NCBI RefSeq assembly: GCF_016097555.1
Contig: NC_054706.1
Span: 53,016,793-53,080,792 of the forward strand
Length of the DNA: 64,000 nt
From: Gigantopelta aegis
Lineage: Eukaryota; Mollusca; Gastropoda; Neomphalida; Peltospiridae
Direction of reading: 5' to 3'
This document shows, piece after piece, positions 23,831-34,670 of the stretch. A program made the translations under genes and the position numbers. Position 1 is the first letter of the stretch, and the number at the start of each line of letters is the position of its first letter. The notes under the pieces were generated by a model. The model was not told the origin of the DNA. It saw nothing but the letters and a program-made list of their open reading frames with translations, and ran no database searches.

Positions 23831-24256
23831 CGTATCGTATAGCGCGCGCTCACTGTCATCCATCTCCATGCTGGTCACCACAAATGTCATGTCGCTGGCG
23901 CGGTTCTTTGTAGCTAAAACATGCGGAAAAGGCGTGTACCTTTTAATTATTGAACATACTTACTTAACGCATGTAATACTTTGTGGTCGGCAAATGCGTA
24001 ATAATTCTGATAATCTTCAGAGGAAATGCGCCGCCAAAAAATTCCTATTCATTTATAGTTGAAAGACACCGCGGCTATAGGCGTACGAGCTGCAATTTGT
24101 GTAGGGGGTAGGGGAGCAGGCTTGTTTTTGCCCGAATTAAACGAAAATGCCCGAATCTGTATAACAACATTTATTCATTTTAGCATTTCTACCAAAACAG
24201 CTATATGGGATTGGATTGTAAACGAATTACTACGCATTTGTATATGTAAACGAATT

Positions 24257-24284
24257 GCCCCCCCCCCGCCCCCCCCCCCCCCCG

Positions 24285-24322
<38 letters not shown>
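24257..24322. repeat. Poly(C) tract
   Basis: Interrupted by single G bases. Confidence 0.95.
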
Positions 24323-24323
<1 letters not shown>

Positions 24324-24407
24324 TCTCCTACGTTTATGACCACGGCGTTATGTTACAATTTTTGTTTTTTCTATTTGTTATGGGCTTTGTTGTTGTTATT
24401 GTTCCCC

Positions 24408-24655
24408 GTCAATGGGCTTAATGGGTTATTACTCGTTCCAGCCAGTGCACCATGTATGGTATAACAAAGGTCGTGGTATGTGCTATCCGGTCTGTGGGAT
24501 GATGTATATAAAAGATCACTTGCAACTAATGGAAAAATATTCCTCTCTAGGACAATAATAAATAATATTGTATTATGTCAAAATTACCAAATGTTGGATA
24601 TCCAATAGCCGATTATTAATAAATCAATGTGATATAGTGGTATCGTTCTATTAAA
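24408..24655 (+). mobile_element. SINE type Sa, 5' truncated
   Basis: Core and diverged tail T1. Confidence 0.8.
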
Positions 24656-24957
24656 TTATTATGTAGGACTATTTCGAGACAGTTTTATAAAATTTTAAAA
24701 TATGACTATTAAAATAAAACATAATTCATATTTAAATAATTAAAGAAATATTGTTCTGATATACAGATAAAACTAGTAGGTATAAATGACTCAACATCAT
24801 GATATACGCCAGTTTGAATAGCATAACGACAATAACGTTCGTTTAAATAACATATCTTCACGTAAAGTGTTTCCGTAAACATACCGAACACACGTGTTTG
24901 CTGCAAACTTGAGACACTGCTATTCGAAACACGCTTTTTTCCTTCTGACTTTTAAAA

Positions 24958-25587
24958 AGGTTGTTTTGTTTAACGAAACAACTAGAGCATATTGATTTAT
25001 TAATATAGAGTCTAATGCTAGGGTAAGACTACCAACTGCCAGCAAAACGTTGGCCAACTCGACGGTAGGGTTGAAATTTTCCCGACTTATGACGGGTATG
25101 CTCAGATTAACAACTAATGAGTTATACGACGAAAATCGCGTTTTAATAGCGCTCAGACTAGCAAATGACGGGTATGCTCAGATTAACAACTAATGAGTTA
25201 TACGACGAAAATCGCGTTTTAATAGCGCTCAGACTAGCAAATGACGGGTATGCTCAGATTAACAACTAATGAGTTATACGACGAAAATCGCGTTTTAATA
25301 GCGCTCAGACTAGCAAATGGACAGTCGTAGAGGTCGTGAGAACAGAAATTTAGCCAACTGTCTGCTGGCAGTTGGTAGACTGAGACTAGCATTAGAGAGG
25401 AAAGCGGCTAAATTTGTCCCTTAGTAGCAAGGGATCTTTTATATGCACCACCCCACAGACAGGCTTTTGATATACCAGTTGTGGTACACTGGCAGGAACG
25501 AACAATAGCCCAATTGATCCACCGACCGGAATCGACCCTAGACCGACCACTCAACATGCGCTTTACCACTGAGCTATATCTCGCCCT
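24958..25587 (-). mobile_element. SINE type Sa split by a foldback element
   Basis: SINE pieces 24958-25005 and 25394-25587 surround the element at 25006-25393. Confidence 0.85.
25006..25393. mobile_element. Inverted-repeat element with a triplicated 76-bp core
   Basis: About 44-bp inverted ends (TCTAATGCTAG and CTAGCATTAGA; ACCAACTGCCAGC). The interior at 25089-25316 is three identical 76-bp units. Confidence 0.9.
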
Positions 25588-25709
25588 TATCTTTTGGTTT
25601 GGTCTTTTAGGAAATAGTCAGATCTTACAAGATTCTCTCCTTGGAGGTTTTCGTTAATACTCTGACATGGGTCAATGCTATTTCAGATCTCGCCATTAAA
25701 GGGGAGCTA

Positions 25710-25870
25710 GGGGCGGGACTTAGCCCAGTAGTACAGCGCTCGCTTGATGCGCGATCGGCGTGGGATCGATTTCCGTCGGTGGGCCCATTGTGCTATTTCT
25801 CGTTCCAGCCAGTGCACCACAACAGGTATGTCAAAACTGTGGTATGTGCTATCATGTCTCTGGGATGAAT
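25710..25870 (+). mobile_element. SINE type Sa, 5' half
   Basis: Head and first half of the core. An unrelated GAATGTTTAACGACACACCAG repeat-like piece follows, and a core/tail T1 half occurs at 26070-26380. Confidence 0.8.
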
Positions 25871-26874
25871 GAATGAATGAATGAATGTTTAACGACACAC
25901 CAGCACGAAAAATATATCGGCTATTGGGTGTCAAACTATGGTAATGCAAATAAATAAAGTGATGATCAATATCAAAAAACACAAATATCACAGAATTTTA
26001 CGGATACTGAATTTTACTCAAAACTTCAATTTTGTGCTGTATTGGCCATTCTCAAAGAGAATGTTACACCCCTGCACCACGGTGAGGTTACAGCACACGC
26101 AGGGGTGTCTCTGGGCTGGTGCATATAAAATATCTATTGCTCCTAATGAAAAACTGTAGCAGGTTTCCTCTCTAAGGTTGTAACTTAATGTTTGCATATA
26201 CTATATTGTGACACCCAATAGCCGATGTATTTTTCTTGCTGGGGTGTCTATTCTATTCTATTCTATTCTATTCTCTAAGACTATATGTCAAAATTACCAA
26301 ATGTTTGACATCCAATAGTAGATGAGTAATAAATCAATGTGCTCTAGTGGTGTTGTTAAACAACAACAACATTTTAAGGAGAGCTATCACTCTCACTCCC
26401 CATCACTCCCCATCACTCTCACTCACCATCACTCACCTGTGACTAGTTCAAGGAGAGTAATTTTTAGCTCACCTTAGTATGTCAATTTATACGGTATCAG
26501 TATCATGGTAATATCTTAAATGGCTGCCCTTAATCGTTGTAGTCAGGGAGCCAAGGCTGAACTTTTGGTCAAGGTGAATCCTTCTGCTATACGTTTTAAA
26601 CCATTTTTTATTTCAAGTTTATTATCTCAGAAGTTATGAAATGTTGGTCTGCTGTGCGAAAACCCCTGCGAATTTTATATAGGGCACATATTTCATGGAC
26701 ACCCTAGAATATTCGAAAACTTGTTTTTATCAAATGTTTCGAAGTAGTTTTATGGAAAGTTGTATCACAAATGATGCAAAAATAACACAATATGTTTTAG
26801 TGTAAATAGACCATGCGAAAATTATGTTTTGTCTTGTAATGACGTTGACAAAAAGCAAGATATAGGTATTACGT

Positions 26875-27253
26875 TGGCGACCCATCTTTTAAAACATTGG
26901 AGATAAAGTCAGGCATATGACCTCTTAGGTCTATGCCAAGGAGGTCTTTAAAATTTTATACTTCCATAAGCTTTCTCCAGGTCAAAACAAGACCGATACC
27001 AACTACTGGTTGTGGATGAAAACACTCATACAAAACGTTTTCGACCGCGCTACGATTAGACCTAAACCCACATTGCACATTAGTAAGCAGTTTGTGGGAC
27101 TCAAGATACCAGACAAATGTTCGGTTGATTAGTTTTTATGGTTTTACAAATGCAACTTGTCAAAGCGATAGGGGGATAACTGGTAGGATTTGCCGGATGC
27201 TTACTAGGCTTAGGTATAGGAATGATAATTACCTTTCTCCAAACAGAAGGAAG
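26875..27253 (-). mobile_element. Decayed LINE reverse transcriptase (Jockey/CR1-like)
   Basis: In broken frames the minus strand reads VIIIPIPKPSKHPANPTSY, IALTSCICKT, FVWYLESHKLLTNVQCGFRS and DLRGHMPDFISNVLKDG. These are hallmark non-LTR reverse transcriptase stretches. Stops and frameshifts make it dead. A SINE interrupts it; the rest of its N-terminal side follows from 27634. Confidence 0.85.
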
Positions 27254-27633
27254 ACCGGCCTCGGTGGCGTCGTGGTTAGGCCATCGGTCTACAAGCTGGT
27301 AGGTACTGGGTTCGGATCCCAGTCGAGGCATGGGATATTTAATCTAGATACCGACTCCAAACCGTGAGTGAGTGCTCCGCAAGGCTCAATGGGTAGGTGT
27401 AAACCACTTGCACCGACCAGTGATCCATAACTGGTTTAACAAAGGCCATGGTTTGTGCTATCCTGCCTGTGGGAAGTGCAAATAAAAGATCCCTTGCTGC
27501 TAATCGGAAAGAGTAGCCCATGTAGTGGCGACAGCGGGTTTCCTCTCAAAATATGTGTGGTCCTTAGCCATATGTCTGACGCCATATAACCGTAAATAAA
27601 ATGTGTTGAGTGCGTCGTTAAATAAAACATTTC
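27254..27633 (+). mobile_element. SINE type Sb, full length
   Basis: Flanked by CCAAACAGAAGGAA on both sides; inserted in the LINE fragment. Confidence 0.95.
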
Positions 27634-28117
27634 TTTCTTTCCAAACAGAAGGAAAGTCACCAGATAGAGTATTTCATCTTCTTAAGTATGATGGGCTCTA
27701 CAAAGAGCATCCTGCAACTGCTCTAAAGAGAAGTACCCGAAGGAAAGGGAAGAGAGAAAGAGAGAAAAAAATGAGAAAGGAGATTTTTTATTTTATTTCA
27801 TTCATCTTGATAAAGGTAGGATTGCGATATCGCTGTGTAACGATATCGTTTATATTTCATTTGTAAAGTTGTATACATTATATATACTTTATAACTTACT
27901 TATATAAAACAAATTATGTTTATATAGTCAAACCTATCGTAACCAATCAAAGGAAGGATAAAAAAGAAGCTTTTTAAGACAGGTCAGTTTGTGCCATTAC
28001 TATATTAGATGATTTGAAAGAATAAAAATATGGCCGCTTAATACAGGTGGTAGATAGGGCAGGTTTATGTGTGTTTTGTATTGACTGATTATCCATTATT
28101 CTAGTGTATTTATTTAA

Positions 28118-28272
28118 GGATTGTCTGTTATTTCTTTTACGTTCATCGGGGTATGAACAAAAACAATCATCCGCAAACTGTAAATTGGCGAAGCCGTTCT
28201 CACATAAGTTTGTTGATTATTTAATTTGTTTTGTTCATACCCAGGTGAACGTAAAAGAAATGCAGACAATCC
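28118..28272. mobile_element. Foldback element
   Basis: GGATTGTCTG and CAGACAATCC ends with TTCTTTTACGTTCA arms. A second copy is at 28473-28640. Confidence 0.75.
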
Positions 28273-28472
28273 ATATACGTAAATTTAAAACATACTTACT
28301 AATAATGGCGTTAAAAGTTTATACTTTATTTTGAATTATTTTTAGTCCATAAACAATAGCGTCCATAAATAATATGTTGTAATGAATGTAACGGAAATTT
28401 AAGTATTCAGAAATGACATCTAGTTTCATCTTGATCTTATTATCTTAGGTGTATATTCTGCATTTTAATTCA

Positions 28473-28640
28473 GGATTGTCTGTTATTTCTTTTACGTTCA
28501 TCGGGGTATGAACAACAAAACAAAAACAATCATACGCAAACTGTGTGAATCGTCGAAGCCGTTTTCACGTAAGTTTGCGGATGATTTTTTTTTTTTTTTT
28601 AATTTGATACCCAGATCAATGTAAAAGAAATAACAGCCAA
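28473..28640. mobile_element. Foldback element, second copy
   Basis: Same left arm as 28118-28272; right arm more diverged. Confidence 0.7.
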
Positions 28641-29366
28641 TACTTATAATTAAATTTGAATCATACTGCGACGACCAGGAAAACTGGGTGTCTGGTAAAT
28701 GGTCAATTTACTAATGAAGGCAAAAGATCACGAACAAATATTCAACTTCATCAACGTTTATTAATATATAAATATATTTTCACAGGTTAATAACTCTCTG
28801 AATGTATATGTACATGTCTCCTTTAGTAACTAAATAATCAATAATAGCTATATACTAACACTAAATTATTCCAGGGCTAAATAACTAACAATATATTCTA
28901 CTCAATGTATTTAACAAGTCAGGTGAAAACCTAAAATGACTGAGTTCAATCATCCACCAACAGTTTCACTAATTTATTATAAAACTCAACAGACTGAGTC
29001 TCAACAAAAAACCCAACAGATAATGGATTTTGTACTACTTAAATTTCCCCAACGCTTCACAAGAAAAATACTGTAGTCTACAAATAATATCTCAAATTGT
29101 TTAGGTCAAATACGAGTGCACTCGCACTTACTTAAAAATATCCAACTGTTTGCCTAATCAGTGTACTTGCACACGCCTCATGGTATGTGTGCACACTCTA
29201 TTCTTTATACACTTGTAATTAAACAATACCCGGGAACTACACTTTTATGTGTTGGGTATTGCTTACTCTATTCTCTAACTTAATTAATGCATAGTCAAAA
29301 CCTGTTTCGTTTCATGGCCTAAATGAGTCTGGTCCTTATTTATTAGCCTATACTAAAGCATCTGCT
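28641..29366. other. No gene seen
   Basis: A+T-rich with stops in all frames; no repeat family recognised. Confidence 0.3.
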
Positions 29367-29538
29367 AACAGGGCCGTACCTTCCGGGGGGGGGGGGGGGT
29401 GTTGCCCCTGAGAATCTTTTTTCTTCTGTTTTTTCCCTCCAGAAAATAGCATACACATCTCAGGGTTTAATTTGTATATAAAAAGTAGTGCCCCCCCCCC
29501 CCCCCAAACCCTAGGATTTTGATCTGGGTACGGCCCTG
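29367..29538. mobile_element. hAT-like miniature element
   Basis: Ends CAGGGCCGTACC and GGTACGGCCCTG; interior ATCTCAGGGTTTAATTTGTA matches 52559-52733. Confidence 0.75.
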
Positions 29539-30734
29539 GCTAAATCTTTATTGTCAAACACTACACCAACCCACTTAATGGGACGAAATACTATACTATA
29601 CTATGACGTTATTACGACCAGACTATATGACAAATATTGGCTGGATTCCTATTTATACCCCCGCCACATTCTACGTTTGGCATAATTCTGCTATTGCTGG
29701 ATTTCCAGCCGCTTGCGGAATTTGCACTGTACAGTTCCGCTGATCCCGTCAATGGTTGGAACGGCAGAATTATTCAGCCCTTTATTGGATAACTTGCCAA
29801 TAACGCCAGAATTAACTCTTTAAAATAATAAATATATTATTTTGGCTAACTATATAATTCTACATATTTTATAACTTTTATAAGATATTTCTGGTATTAA
29901 AAACACATAAATACATAATCAGCTAAAAATAGCACTTATTCTTTGCAAGGTCAATGTCGTCTGTTTCGAGTTACTATTACTAATATTCTATCTTATGTCC
30001 ACTTAAAAACTGATAACATCTGCCATGCGGTAATAAATACCTCCATTAATGCTAAACATATCTAATGATATGTCGTATGAATTGTGAGTAATTCAACTTG
30101 CCATTAACATAAGTGTAAACAAGATGTAAACGAACGTTCTTCTTTGATTATATTAAAGGTGCATTATCTTCAAATACGAACGTCAACAATAATGCAAATA
30201 TTATTTATAAACTGCACCACTGGTAATGTCGCACATTACATCCTTACCATACTTGCTAATAATAACACTAAAAATTCATACTTTGTTTTAAATTAGTTTT
30301 GGTCCATAAACAATAACGCTCAAAAGACAACTTGCCCATATAAAATGACGTCATCAGATATGACGTTCCCTGGCGACGTAATTTTTACATTCATCAAAAA
30401 ATGAACAAACTCCCGTTGCAACGTCTGGACCAATGGGATGACGTTATATTGTTCAAATATATAATAATTGAGATAATTCACACGCACAGACATGTGTCAC
30501 TCTAAGTGGAATATAATTAATTCACACTCTTTATTTATATTCTGCTAAATGGCAGTCAATTCACTGAAATAAAAATAAAATATAAACAAAAAATATATGA
30601 TTATCATTTATTCTTTTGTGGTAAGTTAGAAACTAATTTGGGCGCGTATTACATTCTGTCAAAGACTTCAGCTGTGAAAATGTATATACCGTAGACTCAG
30701 AAATATGCGCACCTTAGTTAAACGTGCATTGTCT
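29539..30734. other. No gene seen
   Basis: A+T-rich. A short piece at 30243-30330 repeats 28293-28371 (TTTTGGTCCATAAACAATA-like). Confidence 0.3.
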
Positions 30735-30897
30735 GGAATATTTTTATTATTTAAGCATTTAGAACAGAAAATCCCATTACGTTTGGTGCATATAAGACGC
30801 CGCACTCCGAATTGGTTTCACTACACTGGCTTTTCTAAGTTAAAAATAAACCCACTATTTTGAAAGTGGGACACTTTTGCCGGGCTCCCTCTGGGCT
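30735..30897 (-). repeat. Dispersed repeat, inverted relative to 10575-10735
   Basis: See the copy at 10575-10735. Confidence 0.7.
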
Positions 30898-30924
30898 AAA
30901 AATAGTACGGTTCGGCTATTGTTG

Positions 30925-31455
30925 CATTACAAAAACCGAGCGGATTCTAGCAGCCAATTCCTAGCAGCCAATTACGCTAGCAGCCAATTTCAGCAGACCC
31001 TCATGGTGACGTTCTAAACACCGGACTCATACGCCTTTCGATTGTTACCTGTATTTCACACACTTTTAAACACACTGTTATGCTAATTTTTATTATTCAC
31101 TACAACTTAAGAATTTTAGAGTTTCAAAGAGTATCTTTATATAATAACAACACAAAAACAAAATAACAACCAAGACTCATTTTCACAGTCTTATTGTTAC
31201 TAATATCCGTATAAATACAACTTAACCGTTTTATTAAGCACTTTTATAATATCTGAAGTATCACTTTAAAAATCCGTCTGTACTACGGTAATGTAGGATG
31301 TCCAACTAGTTTCGTATAGCCCACACCACAACACACATTATAAAAGGCGTATGAGTCCGGTGTTTAGAACGTCGCCATGCGTGTCTGCTGAAATTGGCTG
31401 CTAGCGTAATTGGCTGCTAGGAAGTGGCTGCTAGAATCCGCTCGGTATTACAAAA
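30925..31455. mobile_element. Foldback element with about 115-bp inverted ends
   Basis: 30925-31040 and 31338-31455 are reverse complements. Each arm repeats CTAGCAGCCAATT three times and contains TTCTAAACACCGGACTCATA. Confidence 0.9.
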
Positions 31456-31721
31456 TGACGAGTTTTGTTCTAACTGGCTAGTAAGCATTTGACGATATGC
31501 GTTAATGACGACAACTCGCGAGTGAATTAAAAGTGCAGTTATGCTTGTATTTGAACTTAGAACTTGATTATATACGATTGAAACCAGACATTGCAGCTTT
31601 AATTATTTCAAATGATTAAAAAAAAAAAGGTATAAAGGTATATTTTATTACCGATATGGGCTAACATATCGGAGGTAACATTTTCCCAATATTTATTTAG
31701 TTTGAATTAACACAAGTTGTA

Positions 31722-31729
31722 TTTTATTT
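31722..31729 (-). terminator. Possible polyadenylation signal of gene C
   Basis: Overlapping TAAATAAAAT on the coding strand about 115 bp after the stop, in a 3' region still alignable to that of B. Confidence 0.3.
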
Positions 31730-31841
31730 ATGTGTTTAATCTTAAATCATTTATGTTCTTATGTTTTTCTTAATTGTTAAGTGTAATATATGAACTGAAT
31801 ATGAACTGTTCCTTTAATTATTATTTTTAATACAATTTTGT

Positions 31842-32999
31842 CTACACAAGAAATCTCCCATGCCAACCAGAAGGTCCTCCTAACAGGTCCTCGTCATAGT
31901 AAAACGAATCCTCTCGTATTCCGGGGAAAGCGTCTCTAAGTACAAGTTTAACGTCTGATTCTATTTTGGTAAAATATTTCTTTGGTGTATAGCCATCTCT
32001 TGTAGATCTACAGATTGTGACAGCACCAGGAACAAACTGTTTTTGTTTTAATATGTCCTTCAGATTATCCGTCCTTTTATCTATTTCGGCTACAGATGGG
32101 ACGTAAAACATCACCAGGGTGTCGTCAGGCGTGTTGTATCCATAGCAGACCCGCATACTGTGTCTGTGATCAAAGTTCATTGTCTTTGGGCTTTGGTTTA
32201 AGCAGATTCCAACTTCAGCCAATGCTTTCAGCTGATCTATAGACATTTTACAGAATTCCAAAATGAGTCTGTTCAGAGCAAATTTGATTTTAGTATGATC
32301 ACATAGATTCTGTTCTAGATTTCTCTCTCGAAGATTCTTCATGAACTCTGGCTGTAGCTTTCGTACAGCAGAGCCCAGTTGCCTGGAATTTTTACAAATA
32401 CTGTCATTAGCTCTTTCTCTCAAAGAGCAGACGATCTTGAAATCAATAATGGTTTGTATTAAAAAGTTGTAAAACGAGTCTGTCTGTCTCTCTTGATGCG
32501 TATTCGAGGCGCATACCAAACGTTCGACCATCTGGGATACTTCATCCACCCTGTCCTGGTCAATCCCAACCCCATACAGTCGCGATACTGATGCCTCGAC
32601 ACCATAGAAGTCCTCATCCACATCCAACAAGACCTTGTCCTTGGCGGTTATCCAGGTGCCAGACTTAATCAGAGATATTGCCTTGGTGTCACTCACAATC
32701 TCAACCAGCCCAGAATACTTAATATTACATTCTGATTCTTCAATTGGTGTTCCATCCATGTCCAGATAGTCGGTTGCGTTATTTATGAAACAGTAGTTGT
32801 CATAATGATATTCTTTGGAAGTGATGCACGCGCACAGTTCGGTCACAAGTCTGCCCGTCTTGGAGTCATTGCGGTACATGGCGCCATAACGCGCAGCGAA
32901 GGAGGCGTATTCGTGTTTACTCTGCCCCTCCACACTCTTCGTGTTCCACGCGGGCCACACCCAGATGTACCGACTGATGAAACCCGTTAGCGCAGAAGC
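31842..32999 (-). CDS. Gene C exon 4: main UPF0489 domain, C-terminal
   Basis: 1158 nt, starts after CTTCACAG with [19 protein letters not shown] and ends GWHGRFLV-stop (TAG at 31842-31844). It has [24 protein letters not shown] and [11 protein letters not shown] coding-strand AATAAA lies near 31722-31729. Confidence 0.9.
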   Translation of the reverse strand, partial: ASALTGFISRYIWVWPAWNTKSVEGQSKHEYASFAARYGAMYRNDSKTGRLVTELCACITSKEYHYDNYCFINNATDYLDMDGTPIEESECNIKYSGLVEIVSDTKAISLIKSGTWITAKDKVLLDVDEDFYGVEASVSRLYGVGIDQDRVDEVSQMVERLVCASNTHQERQTDSFYNFLIQTIIDFKIVCSLRERANDSICKNSRQLGSAVRKLQPEFMKNLRERNLEQNLCDHTKIKFALNRLILEFCKMSIDQLKALAEVGICLNQSPKTMNFDHRHSMRVCYGYNTPDDTLVMFYVPSVAEIDKRTDNLKDILKQKQFVPGAVTICRSTRDGYTPKKYFTKIESDVKLVLRDAFPGIREDSFYYDEDLLGGPSGWHGRFLV

Positions 33000-34526
33000 C
33001 TGTGAAGAAAAAAATGATTGCCATTAATTTATAACAAATCTGATGCTTATTGGACAGTACCTAGCGTACATTAAAGTTAAAGTTTGTTTTGTTTAACCAG
33101 CTGATACGTGCTCCTCAAGTTCCGGTTGTCATGTGACAATCAACACCTCTGCATCAAGGATCTATCGCTGTGGGCATGGGTTATCGTTATATTGCATGAA
33201 ATCAATAACGTTTGTTTTGTTTAACGACACCATTAGAGCACATTGATTTGTTAATCATCGGCTAGTGGATGTCAAACATTTGGTAATTTTGACATATAGT
33301 CTTAAGAGAAAAAACCCGTTACATTTTTTTCATTAGTAGCAAAGGCTCTTTTATATGCACCATCCCACAGACCAGACAGGATAGCATATACTATGGCCTT
33401 TGATACACCAGTCGTGGTGCACTGGTTGGAACGAGAAATTGCTGACATCACCGATGGGGTTCGATCCCAGACCGACCGTGTATTAAGCGAGAGTTTTACT
33501 ACTGGGCCACGTCCCGGCCCTACCTTATATTAAATGGAAGGAAGTAAGAAAAACGAATCGCAGGACAGTAATGTAATAAGGTTTTCTCAAACTGGTCAAA
33601 GAGGGCACTATTACACTAAAAGGAAACTGTTTCGTATTTTGTGGAGTGGTGGTTGGAGATGAGGAGTGGAGGGGGGGGGGGGGGGGAGAAGCAACTGCCC
33701 TGGTTAATTTTGTTTTATATCAGTAATAGAAATGGAGGTACTTGTGGATGCATGCCGTGTGGCTTTAACTGCGTCATGATATCGTTGACATGTTTTCACT
33801 CAAGTCTGTATAGTTTCCTTAAAATCATCAAGCATATGACACTTCCTAAAATCGTATTGTGTCATCTTTAATAAAGTTAAATACTAATGCATGCATAATC
33901 CTAGGTTTACTTTCATTCTCCTCAATGGACCCTTCTCTGATTGGGTTTTTGTTTCAATCCCAATTAGTTCCCCGTGAATATGTTTGCAGTCGTGTGCTAA
34001 TGTTTGTACTATGATTTTCCATTTAACTTCGTAATATGTTTTTTCGTACGTACGAAATTATTGGAAGATAAAATCCAGTTTAGTGCGATAAAATGCATTA
34101 GGACAACAAACTCCTTGTTTATACATACACTGATGTTCTAAACAAAAACAAAAATCTTTAAAATGTAATTTTCGTCAACAGAGAGACTCCGTATGTCGAC
34201 AGATGTAACAATGATACCCAGGATAGTCCCTTTAAGATGATTTCCTTACTACAACAAAGACGTCGTTTTGCTGCATCATGTTGGTAAGCTCGTGGTTGCT
34301 GATTGGATATCGAAAGAGAGGCCCAAGCTTCCATTTGGGAGGAGGTGCTCCATCAGAATGGCCGTCTATGTGAAGCTGAAAGAGTTGTAATTTGATTGGA
34401 AAATATAATAAGCAAACCATGAATTAATTTAAAATACATGAAATGGTGTGAATTTCAATCTTACGTTTTTAAAATTAATATTCCTTTTTTTCAAAACAGA
34501 CAGAACAGAACATTGCAACAAATACG

Positions 34527-34562
<36 letters not shown>

Positions 34563-34610
34563 GGGGGGAGAGAGAGGGAGAGAGAGCGAGGGAGAGAGAG
34601 AGAGGGAGGG

Positions 34611-34670
<60 letters not shown>

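Larger units (their letters stand above)
24672..26560 (+). repeat. Second copy of the duplicated flank block, with insertions
   Basis: Matches 12192-12860 in pieces 24672-24955, 25590-25708 and 26379-26560, separated by SINE and foldback insertions. Confidence 0.75.
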
